Shown: one piece after another, positions 48,256 to 55,797 of the stretch
Layout: each line of letters opens with the position of its first letter
Numbering within the stretch: position 1 is the stretch's first letter
From: VRUE01 sp963730315
GTDB taxonomy: Bacteria; Actinomycetota; Thermoleophilia; Solirubrobacterales; 70-9
Reading direction: 5' to 3'
Assembly: GCA_963730315.1 (NCBI GenBank)
Contig: CAVSRD010000016.1
Coordinates: forward strand, 1-64,000
DNA: 64,000 nucleotides
Translations under genes and position numbers: made by a program
The notes under the pieces: generated by a model
The model's database searches: none
What the model was told of the DNA's origin: nothing
Seen by the model: the letters and a program-made list of their open reading frames with translations, nothing else

Positions 48256-49872
48256 TCATCCCCGGGCGCCGCGGCGGACCTTGACTCGACGCGGCTTGCT
48301 GTGGCCGGGGTCGTAGGGGTAGCCGCGCTGGCGCGGCACGACGGCGCGGATCCGGTAGGTGATCGTGTGCCGGGTCGAGCCAAAGCGGTAGGAGGACTTG
48401 AAATAGCCGCGCTTGCCGGTGGTCGCCTTGCGGAAGGTGAGCCAGCGGCCGCCGTGCAGGGCGCCCGCCTGCAGGACGACGACCCTGCCGGCGGCGCGTG
48501 GGCGGGGCAGCTTCCCGGTGATCTGGACCCGGCCGCCCTCCGCGATCCGGCCGGGGCGGACGTGCAGCTGTGGCCGCGCGTGGGCGAAGTAGCTAATCGT
48601 CCGCGCGACCTGAAAGGAGTCGTGGCGGTAGCCGACGAGCAGCCGGCGGTTCGGCCCCGGCGCCAGCTTGTAGGCGAAGTCCCCCTGGGCGTCGGTGGTC
48701 GCGGTTGCGACCGGGTGCGGCCCGTTCCCGGTGCCGCGGGTCTGCGCCTGCACGCAGATCGTCGCCCCTGAGATCGGGTCGCCGGCGTTGTCGGCGAGCT
48801 CGCCGGTCACGATCGCGGTGTGCCCGAATGGCACGGTGACCGCGTCGTCGTGGGATTTCGCGAACCTCGCGTCCAGAACCTGACCGCCGGCGACCGGCGA
48901 GTCGGCGCATGAGTTGTTGACGTCGACCGTCTGCGGCGGCGAGCAGACCGTGTTCGGTTCGCCAGCGGTGGCGAAGTCCGAGGCGCACACCGCCAGCGTG
49001 TTGGGACCGTTGTGGAAGGGGTAGGCGGCGGTGTCGAGCGTCCATTGCGCGGTGAGGCTCGTCGGGCAGGGGGTGAGCCCGAGGGCGACGGTGCCGGTGT
49101 AGCTCGGGTTCTTGACCTGGGCGAGGCCGCAGGCGCCCGCCTGCGGCTCGCCCGCCGGCAGCCCGTTGACGGCGACGGCGATCTTGGCGAGGCCGCCGCC
49201 GACGTCGGTCGCCTTCGCCGCCAGGGTCTGATGGCCGCGGAGGACTTCGCCGCCGAGCAGCGTCCCTTCCAGGCCGGCGATCGCCGGCGGCTGCACGTCG
49301 ACCTCGGTGGCGGCGATGTAGTGGGCGTGGATCGACGGCCCCGCCTCGCAGCCAGGCGCGTAGTTGCCGTCGCAGTTCATCAGGATCCAGGCCGTCCTCC
49401 CGGGAGCCTTGCTCGGCGCCGAGGCGACGTGGAAGTAGTGCGCCGACTCCGAGCAGAGGTTGCCGGGGAAGGGCTGTTCGAAGACGTAGGTGTGGTCGTT
49501 GCCCGGGCCGAGCCCGCAGGCGGCGCCGGAGATCGTCACCGCTTCGACGTATCCGCCCGGCGTCGCCGGCACCGGCAGGTTCCAGTAGGCGTAGGTCGCC
49601 CCGGCGTGCCCGGTCTCGGTGATCGCCAGCGAGCCGCCCGGCTGGGCGCAGGTGTTCGCGCCGGCGAGCGGCGCGCCGGGTTCGACGACGTAATGTGCTC
49701 CCGGCGTGTTGCCGCCCGGCAGCGCCGAGTCGCACAGCTCGTAGGTGAAGTGCGCTCCTTCGGTCGCGATCGCCGCCGTCGGGGCCGCCGCCAGCGCCGC
49801 GATCGCCGCGAGCGCGGCCAGACAGGACCAAAGGCGTGGACTGGCCGATTGCTTCCCGCGTGCTCTCATCAT
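48256..49872 (-). CDS. Secreted protein with carboxypeptidase-regulatory/Ig-like repeats
   Basis: 538 residues from ATG 49872 (AGGAGG 7 nt upstream). The signal peptide includes LWSCLAALAAIAALAAAPTA. The N-terminal half has paired cysteines (TYELCDSALPGG, ANTCAQPG, SGAACGLGPG, MNCDGNYAPGC). Later parts resemble Ig-like and regulatory beta-sandwich modules (VTGELADNAGDPISGATICV, TDAQGDFAYKLAPGPNRRLL, GGRVQITGKLPRPRAAGRVV) before a basic C-terminus. No catalytic motif. Third gene after the sigma factor on the minus strand; probably a surface component of the donor cell or an environmental sensor ligand. Function unknown. Confidence 0.78.
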   Translation of the reverse strand: MMRARGKQSASPRLWSCLAALAAIAALAAAPTAAIATEGAHFTYELCDSALPGGNTPGAHYVVEPGAPLAGANTCAQPGGSLAITETGHAGATYAYWNLPVPATPGGYVEAVTISGAACGLGPGNDHTYVFEQPFPGNLCSESAHYFHVASAPSKAPGRTAWILMNCDGNYAPGCEAGPSIHAHYIAATEVDVQPPAIAGLEGTLLGGEVLRGHQTLAAKATDVGGGLAKIAVAVNGLPAGEPQAGACGLAQVKNPSYTGTVALGLTPCPTSLTAQWTLDTAAYPFHNGPNTLAVCASDFATAGEPNTVCSPPQTVDVNNSCADSPVAGGQVLDARFAKSHDDAVTVPFGHTAIVTGELADNAGDPISGATICVQAQTRGTGNGPHPVATATTDAQGDFAYKLAPGPNRRLLVGYRHDSFQVARTISYFAHARPQLHVRPGRIAEGGRVQITGKLPRPRAAGRVVVLQAGALHGGRWLTFRKATTGKRGYFKSSYRFGSTRHTITYRIRAVVPRQRGYPYDPGHSKPRRVKVRRGARG

Positions 49873-49895
49873 CTGACTACCTCCTCTGGCTGCCT

Positions 49896-50519
49896 TCATC
49901 GCTCGAAGCCGAACTGCCGCTCGACCTGGCTTTCCTGGTTTTCGACTGGCGTGCTCTGCGGAGCGGGAGCGGGCGCCGGCGCGGATTCGCTCGCCGGCAG
50001 CGCTTCGCTGGGCGTTGCCGGCGCGGGCTCGGGCGGCGCCTCGGCTTCGCCCGCCGGCACAGCCGCTCGCGCCCTGCTCTTCTCCGCCCTCGGCGGCCGC
50101 CCGCGAGGGGAGCGCGAACGACGGCTCCGGCGGGCCTTGGCGCGATCCTTCGCAGCCTCGCGATGGCCGAGCGCGAGCGCCGCGGCTCGAGCAGGCGCCC
50201 GGGCGGTCCCCCCGCTCGCGGGGCGGGGCTGCCGAGCACGGGGAGGTCTGAGGGCGGCCGCTGGCGAGGCGGTCGAACCGCCGAGCTGGGTCGAGCCCAG
50301 GGCCGCTGCGGCGGCGACGGCGAGGACGGCGATCAGCCCGGCCAGGGCCGGGCGCGAGCGTGGCAGGGCAGGGCGGCGGCGCTCGCCCCTCACCAGCCGC
50401 AGCCGCTGCTCGCGTTCGCGCTCGGCGTCGCGCTCGCTTGCGGCCCGCAGCGGCACCGCCTCGGCGCCGAAGCGGCCGGGGCCCTCAGCTGGCTCCTGGC
50501 GCGGTGGAGTGGTGCTCAT
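49896..50519 (-). CDS. Single-pass membrane protein, Ala/Pro/Arg-rich
   Basis: 207 residues from ATG 50519. A cytoplasmic N-terminal 50 residues (charged helix RAASERDAEREREQRLRLVR), one membrane helix (ALAGLIAVLAVAAAAALGST), then a basic and Pro/Ala-rich outside region ending VENQESQVERQFGFER. The topology suits an anti-sigma or linker protein, but no zinc-binding HxxxCxxC is present. It lies between the sigma-factor gene and the secreted protein, 54 nt after its own promoter-like motif (copy 5). Role unknown. Confidence 0.7.
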   Translation of the reverse strand: MSTTPPRQEPAEGPGRFGAEAVPLRAASERDAEREREQRLRLVRGERRRPALPRSRPALAGLIAVLAVAAAAALGSTQLGGSTASPAAALRPPRARQPRPASGGTARAPARAAALALGHREAAKDRAKARRSRRSRSPRGRPPRAEKSRARAAVPAGEAEAPPEPAPATPSEALPASESAPAPAPAPQSTPVENQESQVERQFGFER

Positions 50520-50572
50520 CGACACCGCCTCTTCCCGTCTCCGCGATCGCGACCGTGCTTGCTCATGGCGGG

Positions 50573-50602
50573 GTTGGCCAGCGGCACGGCCGCTTGCACC
50601 GG
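50573..50602 (-). promoter_or_regulatory. Element promoter-like motif, copy 5
   Basis: Minus strand: GCCGGTGCAA, 10 nt, CGCTGGCCAA, between the sigma-factor stop and ATG 50519. Confidence 0.75.
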
Positions 50603-50646
50603 CCCGGCGGTGGGAGCCTCGCCGATCCCGGGGCGTCGGCGCGCGC

Positions 50647-52056
50647 TCACGGCAGACCTTCTCGGAACTGGTGGTGGACTTCTCGTTCTTCTGCGCTCGT
50701 CGCACTCGAGGGTTCTGCTTCGGCTTCGGTCGTGGCGGCGGTCGACCCGCTTTCGGCGCTCGAGGCGTAAGCAGCCGAGTTGGCGCCGCGAGAGCCTTCG
50801 CTTTCGCTCGCGGCGGCCTTGGCGAAGGCGGAGAATTGGCCTTCGGCGCTCGCTTCTTCCTCGCGATGGCGCTGGGCGCGGCGCGCGGCGGGACTCGGCG
50901 TGTTCGCGGTTGCCGGATTCGCGCTCGGATCAGAGCCTGAAGCGGCCACGGCGGATTCAGCCGCGTCCGGCGCGCCACCGCCCGCGGCCAGCCCCGCCGA
51001 GTCGGCGGCGACCGTGTGGGCTGGCCGGGAGTGCTGGGCGGTCCGCGAAGCCGCGCGGTGGTGGGCGCCTGGATGCTGCTGGCTTGAGCCGAGCAGGACG
51101 CCGGTCACCGCGCTGCCGCTGACCAGGCAGACGGCGATCGCCGCTTTGCAGACTTCCACCGCGCGCCCGCCGCCTTCGGCCGCCGCGCCGCTGGCTTCCA
51201 GCCCGCCGCTGGCAACCAGCCGCCGGCCCGCCTCCGAGAGCCGCCGTCCGCCGCGCAGCGCAGCGGCGATCGGCCCGTGCCCTTCGCCGGCCACCGCGCG
51301 GCCGAGCTCGCCGGCGGCTTCGACCCGGCCTCCGGGCGCGGCCGCCGCGCCGTGGTGAAACGGTCGGCGCAGCAGATCGAGCGCCCGCGCCGCGGCCTGG
51401 GCGGTGTGGTGGGCGAGGGAGTCGATCACGCCTTCGACGCCGCCGATCAGGCGCAGGTGCATCGCCCGTTCGCCGCCCGAGAGGGAGAGGAAGGCGGCCA
51501 GGCCGACTTCGATCGCGAGCTCATCGCTCGATTGGACCCCGAGCAGTTTGTGAAGCCGGCGGCGTGCCGCCTCGTGGGCGCGCTGGCCTTTGGAGGGCGT
51601 CCAGTCCAGGCGCCGCGCGGCCTCGCGCACGCTTTCGCCCTCGAAGTAGGAGAGGGCGAGGAGCCGGCGCTGGTAGGCGGGAAGGTGCTCGACCGCTTCG
51701 CGCACCTTGCGATGGCGCTCGGCGGCGAGGAAGGCCCCCTCCGGGGCCTCGGCTTCGTCGCCGAGCTCGCCGACCCGCTCGGTGGAGACCACGCGCGGGC
51801 GCCAGTCGCGCGCTTCCAGGAGGCCGACGGTGCGGTGCCAGCCGCAGGTGATGATCCAGGCGACGGGGTTGCCGATCGCCTTGCCTTCGGCGAGCTGGCG
51901 GCTGTACTCGAAGCACGCTTGGGCGAAGAGGTCCTCGCCGTGGCGCTCGATGAACTGCGGCGACATCCGTTTGCGCCGCAGCAGCTGGAGGAAGCCGAGG
52001 CGGGCAGCGTCGAACTGAGCGCGAGTCAACTTCTCAGCTGCGACGTCTCTGTACAT
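50647..52056 (-). CDS. Sigma-70 (ECF-like) factor with C-terminal transmembrane extension
   Basis: 469 residues. Region-2-like helices lie at about 35-85 (QFIERHGEDLFAQACFEYSR, NPVAWIITCGWHRTVGLLEA) and region 4 at about 120-172 (VEHLPAYQRRLLALSYFEGE, SVREAARRLDWTPSKGQRAH, EAARRRLHKLLG), the usual ECF layout. Unlike ordinary ECF factors (about 180-200 residues) the protein continues with a linker, a membrane helix at about 300-323 (CKAAIAVCLVSGSAVTGVLL) and about 140 Ser/Ala-rich residues that would be outside. It would therefore be membrane-tethered. Promoter-like motif copy 6 lies 94 nt upstream, suggesting autoregulation. Likely the regulator of the transfer genes (inference). Confidence 0.82.
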   Translation of the reverse strand: MYRDVAAEKLTRAQFDAARLGFLQLLRRKRMSPQFIERHGEDLFAQACFEYSRQLAEGKAIGNPVAWIITCGWHRTVGLLEARDWRPRVVSTERVGELGDEAEAPEGAFLAAERHRKVREAVEHLPAYQRRLLALSYFEGESVREAARRLDWTPSKGQRAHEAARRRLHKLLGVQSSDELAIEVGLAAFLSLSGGERAMHLRLIGGVEGVIDSLAHHTAQAAARALDLLRRPFHHGAAAAPGGRVEAAGELGRAVAGEGHGPIAAALRGGRRLSEAGRRLVASGGLEASGAAAEGGGRAVEVCKAAIAVCLVSGSAVTGVLLGSSQQHPGAHHRAASRTAQHSRPAHTVAADSAGLAAGGGAPDAAESAVAASGSDPSANPATANTPSPAARRAQRHREEEASAEGQFSAFAKAAASESEGSRGANSAAYASSAESGSTAATTEAEAEPSSATSAEEREVHHQFREGLP

Positions 52057-52149
52057 CGGACCTCCTTGGCTCAGTCTAGGAAATCGGCTGTTTCCGCCTG
52101 AGCGATCAGCGCCCTTCTACCCGGTCGTCTCGCTGCGGAAAACACCCCT

Positions 52150-52179
52150 GTTGGCCAGCGCGAGGGCGTTTTGCACCGG
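52150..52179 (-). promoter_or_regulatory. Element promoter-like motif, copy 6 (sigma factor)
   Basis: Minus strand: GCCGGTGCAA, 10 nt, CGCTGGCCAA, 94 nt before ATG 52056. Back-to-back with copy 7, 33 nt away. Confidence 0.78.
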
Positions 52180-52211
52180 CTCTGAGGAAATTTCTTTCCG
52201 GGCCGGCCCCA

Positions 52212-52241
52212 GCCGGTGCAATCGCGCTCGCCGCTGGCCAG
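52212..52241 (+). promoter_or_regulatory. Element promoter-like motif, copy 7 (lipoprotein/VirB1)
   Basis: GCCGGTGCAA, 10 nt, CGCTGGCCAG, ending only 10 nt before ATG 52252, so the transcript would be nearly leaderless. Divergent partner of copy 6. Confidence 0.78.
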
Positions 52242-52251
52242 TGGGGCGCGA

Positions 52252-52755
52252 ATGCACGCGCGCTGCCGCCACCCCGCCCGCTCCACCGGCTCGCCTCGGC
52301 GCCGGAGGGTCGGCGGGGCGGTGGCGCTCGGGGTGCTCGCCGCCATCCTCGCGGGCTGCGCGAGCGGGGGAGGCTCGGCGCGGCCTGAGCATCCCCCGGC
52401 CGCGCTCCTCGGCAGCAGCGGGCCGATCCCCGCCAGGCTGGAGGGCGCCGCCAGTGTCGCGCGACGCTTCGCCCGCGCCTACGCACGCGGGGCCTACCGA
52501 CGCCGCGCGCCGCGCATCCGCGAGGAGAGCGCCGCCGCGTTCCGCGCCGTCCTCGCCGCGGCGAGCCGCGTGCCGGCGGCCCGCCGCCGCCTGCGCCCGC
52601 GGTTGCTGGCCCTGCGGCTTTGGTTGCGTGAGGACGGCGGGATCGGCGCCTTGGCGCGGATCGGCGATGGCCGCTTCCCGCCCTTCTCGGTCGGCTTCAC
52701 CCTTAGGCGCCGAGGCCGCGGCTGGCTGATCACGTCCTTCGCCCCGCCGGACTAG
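52252..52755 (+). CDS. Lipoprotein of unknown function
   Basis: 167 residues. A long basic N-region, a hydrophobic stretch (VGGAVALGVLAAILAGC) and lipobox LAGC with the lipidated Cys near residue 36. The mature part is Arg/Ala-rich and helical: ARRFARAYARGAYRRRAPRI, then RRRGRGWLITSFAPPD. First gene after promoter-like motif copy 7 and 8 nt before the VirB1-like gene, so it likely works with the lysozyme at the cell wall during channel assembly. Confidence 0.8.
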   Translation: MHARCRHPARSTGSPRRRRVGGAVALGVLAAILAGCASGGGSARPEHPPAALLGSSGPIPARLEGAASVARRFARAYARGAYRRRAPRIREESAAAFRAVLAAASRVPAARRRLRPRLLALRLWLREDGGIGALARIGDGRFPPFSVGFTLRRRGRGWLITSFAPPD

Positions 52756-52763
52756 GGGGAGCC

Positions 52764-53771
52764 GTGGAGGCCGCCGGTTCAGCATCGCGCTCGCCAAAGC
52801 TGCTTCTCGGCTTCTCGCTCGCGGCCCTGGCGATCATGGTCGGCTGCCTGCTCGGACTCGCCGTGCTGCTCGGCGAGGCGCCCGGCTGCGGCGGTGCGGC
52901 GCCCGCTGGGCTCAGCCCGCAGGTGCCGCGGCGGCTGGTCCCCGTATATGAAGGAGCCGCCCAGCGCTACCGCCTCGGCGCTCGCGGCCCGTCGGTCCTC
53001 GCCGCGATCAACTTCGTCGAGACCAGCTTCGGGACCAACGTCGCCACCTCGAGCGCCGGCGCCAACGGCTGGATGGCCTTCCTGCCCTCGACCTGGGCCG
53101 CGTGGGGCGTCGACGCCAACGGCGACGGCGTCAAGGACCCCTACGACGCCGAAGACGCGATCTTCAGCGCCGCCAACTACCTGCACGACTCAGGGGCGCC
53201 GGCTGACTGGCGAGCGGCGATCTTCGCCTACAACCACGCCGACTGGTACGTCGAGAAGGTCCTTCGCTTCGCCCGCCAGTTCTCGGCTCCCGGTGCGAGC
53301 GCGGGGCAGAGCGAAGGCTGTGCGCTCGCCGCGGGCGCGCCGACCGAAGCGGTCGCGCGCATGGTCGCCGAGGCCGACCGGCTCAGCTCCCTGCGGCCCC
53401 GCACCGAATACGTCTGGGGAGGCTCCCACGGCGAGAGCCCGACCCCCGCCAACGGGCCCTTCGATTGCTCCAGCGCGGTCTCCCACCTGCTCCAGGTCGG
53501 CGGATTCCACAACCCGACGATGGACACCGTAGCCCTGGCTGGCTGGGGCGAACCTGGGCCGGGGCGCTGGGTGACGATCTTCGTCAAGCCCTACGGCGGA
53601 CAGGCCCACACCTTCATCCGCTTCGCCGCCGGCGTGACTCCTGCGAGCAAGCGCTATTGGGGCACCTCCGGCGCCGTCGAACCGGGGCACGGGCCGGGCT
53701 GGATCCCCGAAGCGACCTTCTCCGCCGGCTATCTCGCCGGCTTCGAGCAGCGGCACCCGGTGGGGCTGTGA
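52764..53771 (+). CDS. VirB1-like lytic transglycosylase with NlpC/P60-like domain
   Basis: 335 residues from GTG 52764 (AGGGGGA upstream). One membrane anchor (LLLGFSLAALAIMVGCLLGL), then a lysozyme-like domain with catalytic Glu in INFVETSFGTNVAT and GWMAFLPSTWAAWGVDANGD, and YLHDSGAPADWRAAIFAYNH. A C-terminal NlpC/P60-like region has EYVWGGSHGE, the Cys in GPFDCSSAVSHLL and a later His (GGQAHTFIRF). Such bifunctional enzymes open peptidoglycan for the conjugation channel in Gram-positive systems. Same promoter as the lipoprotein. Confidence 0.9.
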   Translation: MEAAGSASRSPKLLLGFSLAALAIMVGCLLGLAVLLGEAPGCGGAAPAGLSPQVPRRLVPVYEGAAQRYRLGARGPSVLAAINFVETSFGTNVATSSAGANGWMAFLPSTWAAWGVDANGDGVKDPYDAEDAIFSAANYLHDSGAPADWRAAIFAYNHADWYVEKVLRFARQFSAPGASAGQSEGCALAAGAPTEAVARMVAEADRLSSLRPRTEYVWGGSHGESPTPANGPFDCSSAVSHLLQVGGFHNPTMDTVALAGWGEPGPGRWVTIFVKPYGGQAHTFIRFAAGVTPASKRYWGTSGAVEPGHGPGWIPEATFSAGYLAGFEQRHPVGL

Positions 53772-53807
53772 GGGCCAGGCGGACAGCGGTGGCCGGGAGC
53801 GGCAGCC

Positions 53808-53966
53808 CGCCTCTCGGGCCTGGCTTCTTCGCGCCGATTGTGCGCGCCTGTGGCGGGGTGGAGAGATCGTCCTCCTCGCGCCTATCTCCGCCGCTTCCGA
53901 CGGGCGTCGACCGCGACCCAGCGGCGCGCCTTGGCGACGCGAAGAAGCCAGGCCCGCGAGGCGGAA
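53808..53966 (+). promoter_or_regulatory. Long hairpin 9 (before recombination genes)
   Basis: Arms 53808-53833 and 53941-53966 match at 25 of 26 positions around a 107-nt loop. GGAAGGAGC follows directly, as in the leading-region leaders. Fills most of the 253-nt gap before the HTH/integrase genes. Confidence 0.65.
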
Positions 53967-54024
53967 GGAGCAACGGTGGAAAAGATGCGAGCAGATCACG
54001 ATCCAATTCGGTGGGTTCGCGCTG

Positions 54025-54210
54025 ATGCAGCGCCTACTGCTCAGTCGGAGGGAAGCAGCCCAGGCGCTGGGGGTGAGCCTCAGTCACTTCCAGCGCCATG
54101 TCCAGTGCGAGCTGCCATGCGTCTACTCCGGTCAACTGCGGCTCTACCGGCCGGCCGATCTGGAGCGCTGGGCGGAGACGCAGGTCATGGCGCAGAGCCG
54201 GAGGAGGTGA
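54025..54210 (+). CDS. Small MerR-like HTH protein (excisionase candidate)
   Basis: 61 residues: MQRLLLSRREAAQALGVSLS, HFQRHVQCELPCVYSGQLRL, YRPADLERWAETQVMAQSRR. This is the excisionase/HTH_17 pattern (SRREAAQALGVS, then RLYRPADLERW) that bends DNA at att sites. It lies 8 bp before the integrase gene on the same strand, the standard xis-int order. A strong SD at 53967 lies too far from ATG 54025; translation may start upstream in another frame with an indel, so the N-terminus is uncertain. Confidence 0.75.
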   Translation: MQRLLLSRREAAQALGVSLSHFQRHVQCELPCVYSGQLRLYRPADLERWAETQVMAQSRRR

Positions 54211-54217
54211 GCAGCTG

Positions 54218-55498
54218 ATGCCCCGACGTCGACCAAGCAGAGAGTCCACCGGCGATCGACGGAAGCGCCGCTATGTAGACACCAGCACGCGCTATGAGGG
54301 TGTCTACGCACGGCACTCTCTCTATTGCGACGTCGCAATCGACAAGCAGCGCCGCTGCAACTGCAAGCCGACTTACTGGGGCAAGGTCTGGGATTCCGCG
54401 GCCGGCCGGCCGCGGAAAACCCGGCGTTGCCCGCTGATCGCCGAAGCAAAGAACCTCCGCGATGATCTCCTCATCGCCGTCAGGCAGGGCATCGCGGTTG
54501 ACCGCCCGAAGCCCACGTTCTTCGACGACGCCAAGGCCGAGTTCCTTGCTGACTGCCGCGCGGGGGTGGCGCTCAACAAGCACGGCAAGCCCTACACGCG
54601 CAAGGCCATCATCAACCTTGAGTCCTCGCTCAATCGCCTCCCGGTCTGGCTGCGGAGGAAGCGCCTCGACGACGTCAGCGCCGGCGACTACCAGCACGCC
54701 GTTGACGGCTTCCGCCGCGCCGGCCTGTCCAGCTCGCGCATCAGGTCGATCATCAACGCCGCCCGCTCCTTCTACCGCTGGGCGATCGCCCGTGAGAAAG
54801 CGACCCAAAACGCCGCTGACTCAGTTCACCTTCCAGCGCCGGACTCGACCGAACGCGAGCGCGTCGCCACGCCCGGCGAGTTCACCCACTTGCTCGCCCG
54901 CCTCGAGCCCCAGGACGCCCTGCCCTGGGCGCTCGCCGGCTACGGCACCGCGCGCTTGCAGGAGATCCAGGTGCTCGAGTGGCCCGAGGTTGATTTCGAG
55001 CACGACGTGATGCTGCTCGCTGGCGACGAGGACGCGCGGAAGACCCCCGCGGCGTGGCGAATCGTGCCGATCGTGAGGCCGCTGCGGCGCCGACTTCATG
55101 CCGAGTGGGTCAGGCAGGGGCGGCCGGAGGAGGGCAAGGTCTGCCCGCCGCGCCGGCAGTCCAGCTCTGGGCTCCTTTCCCTCAACCAACTCTCCAAGCG
55201 CATCACTGAGAAGTGGAGTGAGCTCGACCTGGCCCCGATCGGCCTGCAGGATTCGCGCCACACCGCCGCCACCTGGCTGGACCATGCCGGGGTTGCTCCC
55301 AAAGTCGCTTCCGTCTTCATGGGTCACAAAGCGCCCCGCCGTGACCTGTATCCCGACGCCGCTCCGATCACCCTGCGGCGCTACACGCACGTCCTCCCTG
55401 GCGGCTTCGAGCGGGCTCGTGACCAGCTAGACGCATTCCTCGGCGAGCGCGAAGCGGAAGAAGTAACCGCCGCCGATTCGACGCCTGCTCAGGAATAG
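54218..55498 (+). CDS. int: Tyrosine recombinase (integrase)
   Basis: 426 residues from ATG 54218 (GGAGGTGAGCAG upstream). An N-terminal Cys-containing arm-binding region (YCDVAIDKQRRCNCKPTYWG), a SAM-like core-binding domain (about 100-200; KAIINLESSLNRLPVWLRRK) and the catalytic domain: Arg in YGTARLQEIQVLEW, Lys near DARKTPAAWRIVPI, LQDSRHTAATWLDHAG, FMGHKAPRRD and nucleophile Tyr in LRRYTHVLPGG. The His that normally begins the HxxRH box is Gln here (QDSRH). It would integrate and excise the element at tRNA-Arg. A foreign tRNA 3' scar lies 200 bp downstream. Confidence 0.93.
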   Translation: MPRRRPSRESTGDRRKRRYVDTSTRYEGVYARHSLYCDVAIDKQRRCNCKPTYWGKVWDSAAGRPRKTRRCPLIAEAKNLRDDLLIAVRQGIAVDRPKPTFFDDAKAEFLADCRAGVALNKHGKPYTRKAIINLESSLNRLPVWLRRKRLDDVSAGDYQHAVDGFRRAGLSSSRIRSIINAARSFYRWAIAREKATQNAADSVHLPAPDSTERERVATPGEFTHLLARLEPQDALPWALAGYGTARLQEIQVLEWPEVDFEHDVMLLAGDEDARKTPAAWRIVPIVRPLRRRLHAEWVRQGRPEEGKVCPPRRQSSSGLLSLNQLSKRITEKWSELDLAPIGLQDSRHTAATWLDHAGVAPKVASVFMGHKAPRRDLYPDAAPITLRRYTHVLPGGFERARDQLDAFLGEREAEEVTAADSTPAQE

Positions 55499-55797
55499 CT
55501 TCGAGCATGGGCCGTCACCCATCAATTTCCCGCTCGCCCGGCGTGGCGTCCGTTTCTCCTTTCACGCGGAGGGAGCACTGGCTGGCCGCTGCTGACTGCG
55601 CGTCCGTCAGTCGTCCAAAGGGAGCATCTGGAGCGAAGCGCATCCCGGACTACAGATCGGGCAAAGCGGGAACGCTACCGAGAAAGCGGGAAAAGCCCGT
55701 TATCCCGAGGGTCGCATGTTCGAATCCTGCCCCAGGTCACGCCAACCGACGAGATCCCCATCCCACCCGCCGCCATGCGGGGGCTCCTACGCCCCGA
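55499..55797. other. Region behind integrase with tRNA 3'-end scar
   Basis: No gene. 55700-55740 reads like the 3' half of a tRNA: anticodon-stem end, variable loop GGGTC, T-arm GCATGTTCGAATCCTGC, acceptor strand CCCAGGT. It is not tRNA-Arg and has no 5' half. Attachment sites normally lie directly behind the integrase, so this is probably an attachment core from another insertion. Repeats of AAAGCGGGAA precede it. Confidence 0.55.
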
